This document shows positions 7,678-16,651 of a stretch of DNA of 64,000 nt, piece after piece. Under the pieces are notes generated by a model. The model made no database searches. It worked only from the letters and a program-made list of their open reading frames with translations, and was not told where the DNA came from. Position 1 is the first letter of the stretch. The number at the start of each line of letters is the position of its first letter. The position numbers and the translations under genes were made by a program. The DNA lies in assembly GCF_900090235.1 (NCBI RefSeq), contig NZ_LT607750.1:3768501-3832500 (forward strand), in the 5' to 3' direction. This stretch comes from Micromonospora echinaurantiaca (GTDB lineage Bacteria > Actinomycetota > Actinomycetes > Mycobacteriales > Micromonosporaceae).

Positions 7678-8700
7678 ATGACCAAAGCGATCATCGGTGT
7701 CGTCACCGTCGTCATCGTCGCCTGCTTCGGACTGCCCATGCTCCTGCTGTCGGCCGTCATGGGTGGCGGCTCCGGCGGGTGCGGCATCGCCGCCCCGCCC
7801 CCCATACGCCCCTCCGGACAGCCACCTGGCGGCAGAACCTGGGACACCGAACAGCTGGAAATGGCCGCCACCATCATCGACGTCGGGGTCGCTAAAGGTG
7901 TACCCCGCTGGGGCTGGGTCGTCGCCGTTGCCACCGCCATGCAGGAATCCGGCCTGCGGAACCTGCCACACCTCGGCGACCGCAACGACCACGACTCCAT
8001 CGGCGTGTTCCAGCAGCGCCCGAGCCAGGGCTGGGGCACCGTTGCGCAACTGTCCGAGCCCGCCTACCAGGCGGGCACGTTCTTCGACAAGCTCCTCACC
8101 GTTCCCGGCTGGGAGTCGATGCCGCTCGCCCAGGCTGCCCAAGCGGTCCAGGTCTCGGCCTTTCCCGACGCGTACGCGAAGTGGACCGACGACGCCCTGC
8201 ACTTGGTGGAGCAGCTAACCAGCACTCTCGCGGACTGCGCCACCGATGCGCTCTCCGCCCTCCCGGATGGGTTCGCGTTACCCGCTAACACCCCGCCAGC
8301 CGTGGCAACCGCCATCGTCTGGGCTGTCAACCAGCTCGGCACCCCGTATCACTTCGGCGGATCATGCACCGACCCTCACTCCGGCGACCCCGACAAACAG
8401 TGCGACTGCTCGTCCCTCATGCAGTCGGCGTACCGGGCAGCCGGTATCTCCATCCCCCGCGTCACCACCGACCAGGCCAACGCCGGGAAGCCGGTGGCCT
8501 ACCCAGCGCTCCTGCTGCCCGGCGACCTCATCCTCATCCCCGGCAGCGAAGGCACGATGGCCAACCCGCGCCACGTCGGCATGTACCTCGGTGATGGGCT
8601 CATCATCCAAGCCCCGAAGACCGGCGACGTCGTCAAGATCACTCGGCTGAGTCGTTGGATCACCCGGATCGCAGCAATTCGCCGCATCGTTAAAGGTTAA
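7678..8700 (+). CDS. Membrane-anchored transglycosylase / NlpC-P60 wall hydrolase
   Basis: This 340-residue protein starts with a membrane anchor (residues 4-29) and faces the outside. Residues about 55-185 resemble a lytic-transglycosylase-like domain, with ATAMQESGLRN holding the likely catalytic Glu at 90 and the GVFQQRPSQGWGT block. Residues about 205-325 form an NlpC/P60 peptidase domain: Cys244 in CDCSSL, His299 in PRHVGMYLG, and Gln311 where a third polar residue is expected. Such two-domain hydrolases (VirB1/TraG-N-like role) open the peptidoglycan for conjugation machines in Gram-positive elements. ATG 7678 has GGAAGG about 10 bases upstream; the earlier in-frame start at 7654 lacks a good site. 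It is the last clear conjugation-type gene before the cargo. Confidence 0.88.
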   Translation: MTKAIIGVVTVVIVACFGLPMLLLSAVMGGGSGGCGIAAPPPIRPSGQPPGGRTWDTEQLEMAATIIDVGVAKGVPRWGWVVAVATAMQESGLRNLPHLGDRNDHDSIGVFQQRPSQGWGTVAQLSEPAYQAGTFFDKLLTVPGWESMPLAQAAQAVQVSAFPDAYAKWTDDALHLVEQLTSTLADCATDALSALPDGFALPANTPPAVATAIVWAVNQLGTPYHFGGSCTDPHSGDPDKQCDCSSLMQSAYRAAGISIPRVTTDQANAGKPVAYPALLLPGDLILIPGSEGTMANPRHVGMYLGDGLIIQAPKTGDVVKITRLSRWITRIAAIRRIVKG

Positions 8701-8904
8701 TTATTGCATCTGATACAACATTCGGGCCGTTCAAGAACTGAGGCGCAGCAAGGCTTTCCCGCAGTAGAGAGTACCTAGTTCGTGGGACCTTACCTGCGGA
8801 GATGCTGTCTGATCTCACATTGTTGCGTTGGATGCAACGAGGTGATGAGCGTGCCTCCACCCCCTCCGCCGCCCGGCGGCGGCTGTCGCTAGTGCTGGCA
8901 AGCC

Positions 8905-9378
8905 GGACGCTGTAGGGCCTTGGTGAGCTGCTGCTGCAGCGCGGTGAGGCGGCCCGCCTTGGGTTTCTTGAACGCTACGGTGATCGTGTTGGACTCACCC
9001 TCGTAACCCAGATCGCCCAGCGCGCGCAGGTCATCGCCGGCTTGGACGAGGCTCGGCAGGATCTCGGTGTGGGCAGGTAGCGCGCTGGTGTCGTAGCTCC
9101 CAGCGGGACCGCACCTGCGAGGTAAAGATCGACTAGCCGTCCGGGACGGTGATCACCTGGATGTTGCCGTCATGGTTGTCGCGCTTGCCCGACCGCCACA
9201 AATCCGTGCCAGGGGTGCGGCAGCGGTCGGTCTCGACCAGTATCCAGTCGTTGTTCGCGTGGCTGTACCCGGCCGCCTTCGCGGCCAGCAGCGTCCGCAC
9301 AGCCCAGGTGATCGGGCATGTGAGCAAGGTGCGGGGTGATCGGGTCGGCCCAAGCACCTGCAGCCGATCGCTGAGCAC
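8905..9378 (-). pseudogene. Remnant of an IS5-type DDE transposase
   Basis: On the minus strand, 9133-9378 reads AAKAAGYSHANNDWILVETD and then DNHDGNIQVITVPDG before a stop. After a break, about 8905-9085 continues in another frame with HTEILPSLVQAGDDLRALGD and GYEGESNTITVAFKKPKAG. These blocks are typical of the C-terminal half of IS5-type/DDE_Tnp_4 transposases. Both ends of the gene are missing and the frame is broken near 9090-9130. The flanks (8701-8904 and 9379-9611) hold no gene I can support. The remnant marks an old insertion at the junction between the ICE genes and the cargo operon. Confidence 0.75.
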
Positions 9379-9611
9379 GGTTATAAGGGCGGCGGCGGCG
9401 CCAGCCTCGCCCCGCCTGAAGACGAATGCACTGCGCGGGCGGAGAACCAGGTACGTTGCATTCGGTCACGAGCACCAGGCTGCTACCGGAGAGAGCCACG
9501 GACGGATCGCTTAGCCACCGCCGTGCAGAGAGTTGGGATGCGGCAGTTGGCGAACGGCGGCCCTCGCCGCAGTCGTCGCCTTGCTCACGGAACGAGAAGG
9601 GCCCCCAAAGC

Positions 9612-11216
9612 GTGGATATCGTGTCGTACAACCCGGGTCACGACGGAGCCGTCGTTCACCTTCGCGACGGTTACCTCGTCTCCTCTGTTGAAGCGGAGAA
9701 GGACTCCAACTACCGGTACACCCCGGTCTCCAGTCGCGACCTGCTCGACGCCTTCGGACGGCTAGAGCAAGTGCCCGACGTGATGTGCACTGGGGGTTGG
9801 TGGCCGCGTGAGGCGCGCCCGACCGGGCCACCGCCCCACGTTGGGTATCGCGGCATCGTTAAAGATGAGATAACTGTGGAACATCGCCGCCTGCTCGGCA
9901 AGTCGATTCCGTTTTTCTCCTCTTCTCACGAGAGGTCGCACCTGCTTTGCGGATTTGGTATGTCACCCTTTCCCCAGGGCTCGCCTTGCTACGCGCTGGT
10001 GTGGGAGGGGGCGATCGGCGCGTTCTATGAGATCGATTCAGACATGAACATAACATTGATCGCCGACGTGATGAACGAGCCAGGAAACCGCTATGCCTCA
10101 ATCTACGGATTGGCGGATCCGACCTTTCCCAAGAATGCGCCGTTTTCCCGCTTCTCGGATGCGGGCAAGTTGATGGCGCTCGCCTCCTTCTCAATAAGGG
10201 GCACACCCACCGCCGAAGAGGAAGATCTGATGGCCTTCCTTCTATCTTCGGAACACGTTCGGCTCGACCTCTACGACCGACTGGAGTCTTCCGCGTACTA
10301 CAACGTAGGCACGGATGACACAGAGTTCCGCAACTTCGCGGGCATCTTTAGCGACAGAATATTCGACACCTTCTATCGCTTCGCTAAAACGAATCTGCGC
10401 AAGAACCTGCCTTTGGTCATCGCTGGAGGTTGCGGCCTGAACTGTGACTGGAACTCGAAGTGGAGGGAAGCCGGCATATTCTCCGAGGTCTTCGTGCCAC
10501 CCGTTGCCAACGACTCCGGTTCGGCAATCGGGACGGCGATTGACGCTCAACTTCACTTCACCGGCGACGCGAAGATCAAATGGGACGTCTATTCCGGACT
10601 GCCGTTCAGGATGGACTCACCCGTCGCCGCCGGTCGCTACGACGTCCGAGACGCGAGTTACGAGGACGTCGCCCACATGCTAAGTAGCGGCCTAATCCTT
10701 GGCTGGGTCAACGGCCGGTACGAGATCGGCCCTCGCGCCTTGGGCAATAGGTCCATCCTCGCCGCGCCTTTCGATGACAGCACGAGGGTGCGCCTGAACG
10801 AGATCAAGCAGCGCGAGCAGTTCCGGCCAATCGCGCCTGTCTGCCTAGAAGATGATGCGGCGCGGTGGTTCGGCTGTGATCGCGAAAGCCCGTTCATGCT
10901 GTACACCTACCGAGCCAACACGGACGCGCTGGCGGCAGTAACGCACGTAAACGGCACGGCCCGGCTCCAAACCGTAAGCCCGAGTACGAACGTCCAACTC
11001 TACGAGCTGCTCCTTGCCTTCAAGGCACGCACCGGATACGGAGTCCTGTGCAACACATCTCTCAACTTCAACGGGAAGGGGTTCATCAACAACCTGTCGG
11101 ACCTCGATACCTACACGGCAGATCATGAACTGGACGGTTTCGTCGTCGAGGGGCGTGCGTATCTCCGCCGGAGTTCCGAGCGCTACACGGCATATCGGAA
11201 AGATGGGGGTCGGTGA
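9612..11216 (+). CDS. Carbamoyltransferase (NodU/CmcH/TobZ family)
   Basis: This 534-residue protein belongs to the family that transfers a carbamoyl group from carbamoyl phosphate, through an adenylate, to a hydroxyl of a sugar or antibiotic. The N-terminal NPGHDGAV (residues 7-14), the metal-site H106-x3-H110 (HERSH), GGCGLNCDWNSK near 273, GRYEIGPRALGNR at 368-380 and a late NTSLNFNGKGF are all family landmarks. GTG 9612 is chosen because the protein then begins at the conserved strand; GAGAAGG lies 11 bases upstream. It is slightly shorter than the usual ~570 residues. The gene has lower GC and more A/T-ending codons than its surroundings and overlaps the next gene by 4 bp (GTGA), so it heads a cargo operon. 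The acceptor is probably a glycan made or modified by the neighbouring genes. Confidence 0.92.
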   Translation: MDIVSYNPGHDGAVVHLRDGYLVSSVEAEKDSNYRYTPVSSRDLLDAFGRLEQVPDVMCTGGWWPREARPTGPPPHVGYRGIVKDEITVEHRRLLGKSIPFFSSSHERSHLLCGFGMSPFPQGSPCYALVWEGAIGAFYEIDSDMNITLIADVMNEPGNRYASIYGLADPTFPKNAPFSRFSDAGKLMALASFSIRGTPTAEEEDLMAFLLSSEHVRLDLYDRLESSAYYNVGTDDTEFRNFAGIFSDRIFDTFYRFAKTNLRKNLPLVIAGGCGLNCDWNSKWREAGIFSEVFVPPVANDSGSAIGTAIDAQLHFTGDAKIKWDVYSGLPFRMDSPVAAGRYDVRDASYEDVAHMLSSGLILGWVNGRYEIGPRALGNRSILAAPFDDSTRVRLNEIKQREQFRPIAPVCLEDDAARWFGCDRESPFMLYTYRANTDALAAVTHVNGTARLQTVSPSTNVQLYELLLAFKARTGYGVLCNTSLNFNGKGFINNLSDLDTYTADHELDGFVVEGRAYLRRSSERYTAYRKDGGR

Positions 11217-12136
11217 GACCGACGAGGCGCGACACGGAGAAACCGTTGATTGCTCCAGCACCGGACGCTCCGGTAACACACGGCCCTCGGCAAGGAACCT
11301 CGGCAACTTCGTATCCGCCAGGCTTCGAAGAGGACGACCGTATGCGTTCTGACTTCATTCGAGACTTGACATTGCGGCAGCTACGAAGCCCCCGATCATC
11401 TTCAAGATCCAGGTACGGAGATCGTACAGGGTCTATACCCCAAACTCTGGTGCGGTTTTGGCACGACCCGTGCGACGTACCGCCGGACGTCCGTAAGTGC
11501 CTGGAGACTTGGGATGCGCTGCGCGACGAAGGTTTCTCGTTCCGGATGTTCGGCGACGCCTCGGCAGCGGTCTACATCGAGGAGCGGTATGGCCCGCGGG
11601 AGCTTGCCGCGTTTGCCCGATGCAGGCATCCCGCAATGCGCAGCGACTATCTACGCATGTGCTTCGTGCTCGCCGAGGGCGGCCTGTACGTCGACGCAGA
11701 CGATGTGCTGCTTGGCGACGGCTGGAACGACGTCTTCCGCGACGGAACGCTAAAGGTCCACCCGCTGTGTTATGACGTGACTGCCGGCGGCATGGTGCCA
11801 GGGTCTGAACTGCGGAGAATCGACTTGCCGATTGACGGTCGCATCTTCTACGTCAACAACAACCCGATCGCTGCCCCACCCGGTCATCCAGTCCTGCGGC
11901 GGGCGCTCGCGCGTGCGACCGACACCCTGCTTGGGGACGAGCCAGCGCCGGAGATTCAGGCGACCACCGGTCCCGGGAACCTCACCGCCGCCCTAGCAGC
12001 GCACGCCCGCGAGTCGCAGATCAGCGGCACCATGCCGGACTTCGAGTTGCTCCTCGACTGGGAGGAAGTCGCGGAGCCGTGCTGGGACCTCGCATATCGC
12101 AGCGACGCCCGCAACTGGCGCAACATGGACAACTGA
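11213..12136 (+). CDS. GT32-like glycosyltransferase
   Basis: From GTG 11213 the protein has 307 residues. The first ~40 are basic and disordered, and an internal ATG at 11342 would give 264 residues beginning just before the domain, so the start is uncertain. The 4-bp GTGA overlap with the carbamoyltransferase favours the longer form. The domain shows the Gly_transf_sug (OCH1/GT32) pattern: IPQTLVRFWHDP at its start, HPAMRSDYLRMCFVLAEGG, then the DxD motif in YVDADDVLL that binds sugar-nucleotide and metal. Late FYVNNNPIAAPPGHP also fits. It probably adds a hexose in the cytoplasm to a glycan or glycolipid. The donor cannot be told from sequence. Confidence 0.82.
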   Translation: MRPTRRDTEKPLIAPAPDAPVTHGPRQGTSATSYPPGFEEDDRMRSDFIRDLTLRQLRSPRSSSRSRYGDRTGSIPQTLVRFWHDPCDVPPDVRKCLETWDALRDEGFSFRMFGDASAAVYIEERYGPRELAAFARCRHPAMRSDYLRMCFVLAEGGLYVDADDVLLGDGWNDVFRDGTLKVHPLCYDVTAGGMVPGSELRRIDLPIDGRIFYVNNNPIAAPPGHPVLRRALARATDTLLGDEPAPEIQATTGPGNLTAALAAHARESQISGTMPDFELLLDWEEVAEPCWDLAYRSDARNWRNMDN

Positions 12137-12147
12137 CGAGGCCCTCA

Positions 12148-14262
12148 ATGAACATCAACAACTTGATCAGTCCAATGCGAGCGCTCGCGTTCCGAGCCTG
12201 GCGCTCCTTGATTGCTTTCATCCCGGGTGGTCGAGTTCGGGCCTTCGGTCAAGGCACAGACCAGATTGGTGCGATCATGGTCGTCAATCTGGACAGGCAG
12301 CCGAGGCGATGGCGGCGCGTGACAAAGGAGCTAGGCCGGTTCCGGACATCCGAAGGCATTCCGTTGACGTCGATCACACGGCGACTCGCAGCAGTCGATG
12401 CGCGGGACGGACGCGCCGTAGCGGCGACCGTTGACGTGGACGTGATGTATCGAATCGGCGATCAGTTGCACGTGCAACCCGACGCCCGACTGGCAGAGTG
12501 TTTCGCCGAGGATGAGCCGGTGCGGATGTCGCGGCAAGAAGTGGCGGTGGCGCGGTCGCACGTGGAGGTCTGGAAGGCTGTCGCGAACGGGACCGAGGAC
12601 TACGTTCTCGTGCTGGAAGACGACGTCTGGTTCAAGCCTGGCGCCCCAGCTGCCATCGATCGCGGCTGGCGCGCCGCCCTCGACCGGTGCACAGCCGAAG
12701 GTGGACCGAAGCTGCTCTACCTTTCGTACTCTGACGCCGGCGGAACCGCGGCGCGCGACGATGCTTGCGACGTCCTCTTTCGACCGTCACGCGGCCTGTG
12801 GTTCCTCTCGGGTTACGTACTCTCGCGCAAGGGAGCCGCCGCGCTCCTTCGCGCAATGCCCGTGGTCGGACCCGTCGACCTATGGATGAACTACCGGTTC
12901 GCAGAACTCGGTGCGCTGGCACTCACTTCGCCAGCGATCGCGCAGAGGCCCGACGGAGCGTCGGACAATGCCTACTCCATCCTGCCCTACCTGGCCCGCG
13001 CTGGGATCGTCGATTCGGAGCACGGAGCCAAGCCTCCTGGCCAATCGCGCACCGGTCTAGTGCTGGCGTGGACCGGGGGCGGGGAGCGAGAAAGCCTTGC
13101 CATGGCGCTGTCGATGCTCGGGCTACGCGTCCGCGCGTTCGACGGCGATGAGGAACCGATGCAGGAGCCAGAGCTGAAGGAAGTACTGAAGACCTTCGAC
13201 GCCCTCGTTGATGCTCCGCTCGTGCCCGCTGCGCTAGCCGCTGCTGTGGCGAACGAGCGCTCGGTTATCCTCCTGGAGGCGGACGCGCCGACACCTGCAG
13301 GTTTGGAGCTGGACCGGCTGCCGCCGTCGCGGTCGGTGGTTCTGGCGCCCCGTGATCCCTTAGGTGGATCCTGGGGAGTCCTCTGTGGCGTGTTGGACCT
13401 TGTCGAGCCCGTTGAACCCTTCCCGGCTGGAGCTCCGCGAGCTTTCCGCCTATTCCGAGACCAACGCCCGACTGCACGACTCGCGCCCGCTGCGCGGCGA
13501 CCGCGCGAGAACCTCGCGATGGACGACTCGCCCTGGGTCCTTCCTGCGTCGAGCGGATGGCGGCCGACGCAGAACGTGTGCCCTTCCGTGCGCACGGCGG
13601 GCCCCGCCATCGCCGAAGCCTCCATGACAGAGGCGTCCGCATCGTTCCCTGGTCTTATTGAGACTTTTCCGGGCAACCTGGCGTCGTTCGCCCAAGAAGG
13701 TCTTCAACACACCGACGAGGGTGCGCAACTAGTGATCGACGCTATGCAAAGCGGACTGCGTCCGTACCGGTCGGGGGCCTTCGCATCCGTACGCTCGTTC
13801 CCGCATGGGCGCTTCGAGGCAGAAATAAGGGCAGCACCAGGCCCGGGGCTGATTACCGGATTCTTCCTGCATCGCGACACACCACGGCAGGAGATCGACA
13901 TCGAGTTCGCGGGTGCCGATCCCCGGCGATTGCTGGTCAACGTGTATTTCAATCCTGGCGACGACGGTACCGCCATGGGCTTCGGATACCGTGGCTCGCC
14001 CTGTCGGATCGACCTCGGCTTCGACGCCACCGCAGACTTCCATCGATACGCCATCGACTGGCGCCCAGACCGGGTGACTTGGCTGGTAGACGGCAGGGTC
14101 GTCCACGAGCGTGTCGGCTGGGACCCGACACCGATCCCTCACCTGAACATGCGCGTTCATGCCAACCTGTGGGCACCCCGCTCCGAGGAACTCGCCGGAC
14201 GCATTGACGAGCGCAAGCTACCCGCCGCCGCTGCCTTCAGGAACGTGCTGGTGACCGAGTGA
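12148..14262 (+). CDS. Fused GT25-like / sulfotransferase-like / GH16-like protein
   Basis: This 704-residue protein begins at ATG 12148, 11 bases past the GT32 stop, with GACGAGG as ribosome binding site. Residues about 42-285 resemble GT25 glycosyltransferases: MVVNLDRQPRRW, MSRQEVAVARSHVEVWKA, then LEDDV at 156-160. Residues about 300-440 resemble a degenerate sulfotransferase (TGGGERESLAMALSMLG and FDALVDAPLVP). A proline/alanine linker follows. Residues about 495-704 resemble a GH16 glycoside hydrolase or transglycosylase: the catalytic E-I-D-I-E lies at 582-586 and DRVTWLVDGRVVHE at 641-654. No signal peptide is visible, which is odd because GH16 enzymes normally act outside the cell. 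The fusion implies that one protein builds and trims or transfers the same glycan. The GT25 and GH16 calls are fairly firm; the middle one is weak. Confidence 0.78.
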   Translation: MNINNLISPMRALAFRAWRSLIAFIPGGRVRAFGQGTDQIGAIMVVNLDRQPRRWRRVTKELGRFRTSEGIPLTSITRRLAAVDARDGRAVAATVDVDVMYRIGDQLHVQPDARLAECFAEDEPVRMSRQEVAVARSHVEVWKAVANGTEDYVLVLEDDVWFKPGAPAAIDRGWRAALDRCTAEGGPKLLYLSYSDAGGTAARDDACDVLFRPSRGLWFLSGYVLSRKGAAALLRAMPVVGPVDLWMNYRFAELGALALTSPAIAQRPDGASDNAYSILPYLARAGIVDSEHGAKPPGQSRTGLVLAWTGGGERESLAMALSMLGLRVRAFDGDEEPMQEPELKEVLKTFDALVDAPLVPAALAAAVANERSVILLEADAPTPAGLELDRLPPSRSVVLAPRDPLGGSWGVLCGVLDLVEPVEPFPAGAPRAFRLFRDQRPTARLAPAARRPRENLAMDDSPWVLPASSGWRPTQNVCPSVRTAGPAIAEASMTEASASFPGLIETFPGNLASFAQEGLQHTDEGAQLVIDAMQSGLRPYRSGAFASVRSFPHGRFEAEIRAAPGPGLITGFFLHRDTPRQEIDIEFAGADPRRLLVNVYFNPGDDGTAMGFGYRGSPCRIDLGFDATADFHRYAIDWRPDRVTWLVDGRVVHERVGWDPTPIPHLNMRVHANLWAPRSEELAGRIDERKLPAAAAFRNVLVTE

Positions 14263-14665
14263 GCCATTCAGCGTAACGGCGGATGGCGCTCTTGGTAGCC
14301 GGTGGTGCGGCGACACGTTCAGTATCCGGGCTGTGATTGGTGGTGGCCTCAACGCTGCTTTCGCCACTCTGGCGGTGGTGGCCGGTCATCACGCGTTCTG
14401 CCCGCCCCCGACGTCGTGGCATGGCTGACGCTGCACACTGCCAACGTCCGAGAACTCGCTTGGTGACCCCCGGTGCGCTGAAGGGGTCGAGCACCTCGCC
14501 TCCGCTGGGTTTCGAGGCAGGGTGGAATACGGCCTAGTTCGCATTCAGGTACTCCGCCAGTTGCCCAGTAATCGGCGTACGTTCTCGGCCTCGACTCCGC
14601 TTGGCGCTCAGTCGCAATGCCAGAATCGCGGCGAGTGGATCGCGGCTAGATGAGTGGGTTCACCC
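14263..14665 (+). other. 403-bp gap after the cargo operon
   Basis: No frame here has both a ribosome binding site and protein-like composition. Short open frames exist on both strands but match nothing I recognise. The gap separates the plus-strand cargo operon from a minus-strand truncated gene and may hold old recombination junctions. Confidence 0.5.
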
Positions 14666-15253
14666 TCACGCGAGGACAGTCAGCCCCATGTACGCCGGGT
14701 TCGGATGGGGGAAATGGATGGAGCCCGAGGCCACGGTCATCGTCTCGGCCCGGGTCAGCACCGTGCCGTCGGCGGGGTCGAGGATCAGCCATTCCTCCTC
14801 GACGTCGCGCCCCGCCCGATTACGGATGTGGGCCCACAGGAGCTTGCCGTCCGAGGAGAAGGCCACCGAGCCGCTGTCCGCGTGACCGTGGTGGTAGTCA
14901 TCGGCATACTCGGAGAACGAGGCATGGGCCTCGGTGCACACGGCGGCGGACCAGCAACCGTGCCGGATCTCCCACCGTACGGCGCCGGTCGAATCCACGG
15001 CTCGTAACGCGTGGACGCCAGCGAACACGGCGAGATCACCCGTGGGAGAGACCGTTACCGAGCCGTACCGGCGTGGCCAGGGCGCGGGGAAGCGGACCCC
15101 TGTCCCCTCCCCGTCCAGGTCGCGGACGGCCAGCTCGGTGTCCCCACGCTGCGCCAGCAGCCTGCGTCCGGGCCAGTGCAGCATCTGCGGGGCGTCCGCC
15201 GACGCAGAGTCGAGCGGAGCGGCCACCGTAGCGACAAGACGAGCAAAGGTCAC
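14666..15253 (-). CDS. Beta-propeller-like protein, probably truncated at its C-terminus
   Basis: GTG 15253 is preceded by GGAGGA 5 bases upstream, which makes the start clear, and gives 195 residues. The sequence shows repeated blade-like strands (YGSVTVSPTGDLAVFAG, SGSVAFSSDGKLLWAHI, WLILDPADGTVL) as in WD40/PQQ-like propellers. It ends abruptly after YMGLTVLA, in the middle of what looks like another blade, so the 3' part has probably been lost. It lies between the cargo operon and an IS110 copy, and the truncation fits rearrangement there. Frame continuation upstream to 15646 is the shadow of the transposase gene. Function is unknown. Confidence 0.6.
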   Translation of the reverse strand: MTFARLVATVAAPLDSASADAPQMLHWPGRRLLAQRGDTELAVRDLDGEGTGVRFPAPWPRRYGSVTVSPTGDLAVFAGVHALRAVDSTGAVRWEIRHGCWSAAVCTEAHASFSEYADDYHHGHADSGSVAFSSDGKLLWAHIRNRAGRDVEEEWLILDPADGTVLTRAETMTVASGSIHFPHPNPAYMGLTVLA

Positions 15254-15353
15254 GGAATCCTCCGACGCGCGTGGGACGCAAAACAGGGAACCTGGAAGCG
15301 TCCACCATATGGGGAAAGACCGGCGGCATCGGGGGGTGTCCCTATGGGTTTCG

Positions 15354-16553
15354 TCAAGTGGGGACGGGGGTTGTCGGGCGTGGTTGGTAGGGGATCTTGT
15401 CGCGGAGCATGGCGAACAGGACGTCGCAGCGGCGTCGGGCGAGGCAGATGAGGGCGGCGTTGTGGCGTTTGCCTTCGGCTCGTTTGCGGTCGTAGTAGGC
15501 GCGGCTGACTGGGTCGGCCAGGGCGGCGAACGCGGCGAGGAAGAAGGCGCGTTTGAGCTGCTTGTTGCCGCCTCGGGGTGGGTGTTCGCCGCGGATGCTG
15601 CTGCCGGAACGGCGGGTGACGGGGGCCAGCCCGGCGTAGGCGGCAAGGTGTCCGGGGGTGGGGAAGGCTGTGGCGTCGCCGACTTCGAGGAGGATCCGGG
15701 CGGCGGTCCTGACGCCGATGCCGGGCATCGACGTCAGGACCTCGGCAAGAGGGTGCGCATCAAGCATCCTGTCGACTTCGACGGCGACCTGGTCACGTTG
15801 ACGCAGCACCTCGCGGAGGCTGTCGGCCAGCCGGGGCAGGATCGTCTCCGCCGCTTGGGTGCCGGGAACGGTGACGGTTTGCTCGTCGAGTGCGGTCATG
15901 ATCTGCTCGACGAGCCGTTGGCCCATGCGGGGCGCGTGCACCGCGGCGATCGAGGCCAGTTTGCGCCGGCCGGCCTTGCGCAGCCCGGCCGGGCCGCCGC
16001 AGCGCGACAGCAGTTCCAGCACGGCCTTGTGCTGCACCTTCGGGCCGAGGACGCGTTCCAGGCCGGGGTGGATCTGGGTCAGCAGGCCCCGGATCCGGTT
16101 CGCGATGCGGGTTGCCTCGCCGGCGAGGTCGTCGTCAAAGCCGGCCAGGACTTCCAGCTCGGCCAGGGTCTCGTCGCCGGTGTCGACCCGCCTCAGGGTG
16201 TGCGGCAGGGTGCGAGCCGCGTCGGCGATGACGTAGGCGTCGCGGGCGTCGGTCTTCGCGGCACCGGGATGCAGGTCAGCGATCCGCCGCATGGCCAGTC
16301 CCGGCAGGTAGGCCACCTGATGACCACACGCCCGGGCAACCGCGATCGGCAGGGCGCCGATCGAGGCCGGCTGGTCGACCACCACCAGGACCCGGCCGTG
16401 ACGGCCGAGTTTGTCGAACAGCTGCCGCAGCCGGGCCTCGGTGTTCGGCAGCGGCCCGTCGTGCAGCCGCTTGCCATCCGGAGCCAACCCCACCGCGTGG
16501 TGATCACCCTTGCCGACGTCCAACCCGAGGAACACGCCGTAGTCGCCGTGCAC
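15354..16553 (-). CDS. IS110-family transposase (DEDD recombinase)
   Basis: This 399-residue protein has the two usual parts. The N-terminal RuvC-like DEDD domain has D12 in LGLDVGK, D60 in VVVDQPASIG (Glu in many members), and D102/D105 in TDARDAYVIAD. The C-terminal Transposase_20 part has PGIGVRTAARIL, then AYAGLAPVTRRSGSS with the likely catalytic Ser, and GNKQLKRAFFLAAF. GTG 16553 is preceded by GGAGG about 8 bases upstream. Length is normal and no frame break is seen, so it may be active. IS110 enzymes insert by RNA-guided, cut-and-join chemistry using a bridge RNA from the non-coding end. Confidence 0.93.
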   Translation of the reverse strand: MHGDYGVFLGLDVGKGDHHAVGLAPDGKRLHDGPLPNTEARLRQLFDKLGRHGRVLVVVDQPASIGALPIAVARACGHQVAYLPGLAMRRIADLHPGAAKTDARDAYVIADAARTLPHTLRRVDTGDETLAELEVLAGFDDDLAGEATRIANRIRGLLTQIHPGLERVLGPKVQHKAVLELLSRCGGPAGLRKAGRRKLASIAAVHAPRMGQRLVEQIMTALDEQTVTVPGTQAAETILPRLADSLREVLRQRDQVAVEVDRMLDAHPLAEVLTSMPGIGVRTAARILLEVGDATAFPTPGHLAAYAGLAPVTRRSGSSIRGEHPPRGGNKQLKRAFFLAAFAALADPVSRAYYDRKRAEGKRHNAALICLARRRCDVLFAMLRDKIPYQPRPTTPVPT

Positions 16554-16651
16554 CCCACGCCCTCCTCACCCACGCCACCTACCTCGGCCGCTGGTCCAGG
16601 CGTCGGACTGCCGGCAGCCACGTTACGAAGAGACCTACCCGCAGGGTGGCC

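Noticed and set aside
9426..9611. Carbamoyltransferase N-terminal extension from ATG 9426
   Set aside because: The 62 extra residues are unlike the family, which starts at the strand before GHDGAV; GTG 9612 fits.
12079..12147. Upstream ATG for the GT25/GH16 fusion gene
   Set aside because: It lies inside the GT32 gene and its extra 23 residues are a shadow; ATG 12148 has a proper ribosome binding site.
9612..14262. Cargo as an antibiotic biosynthesis cluster
   Set aside because: No PKS, NRPS, terpene, aminocyclitol or transporter/resistance genes accompany it; only glycan-type enzymes are present.
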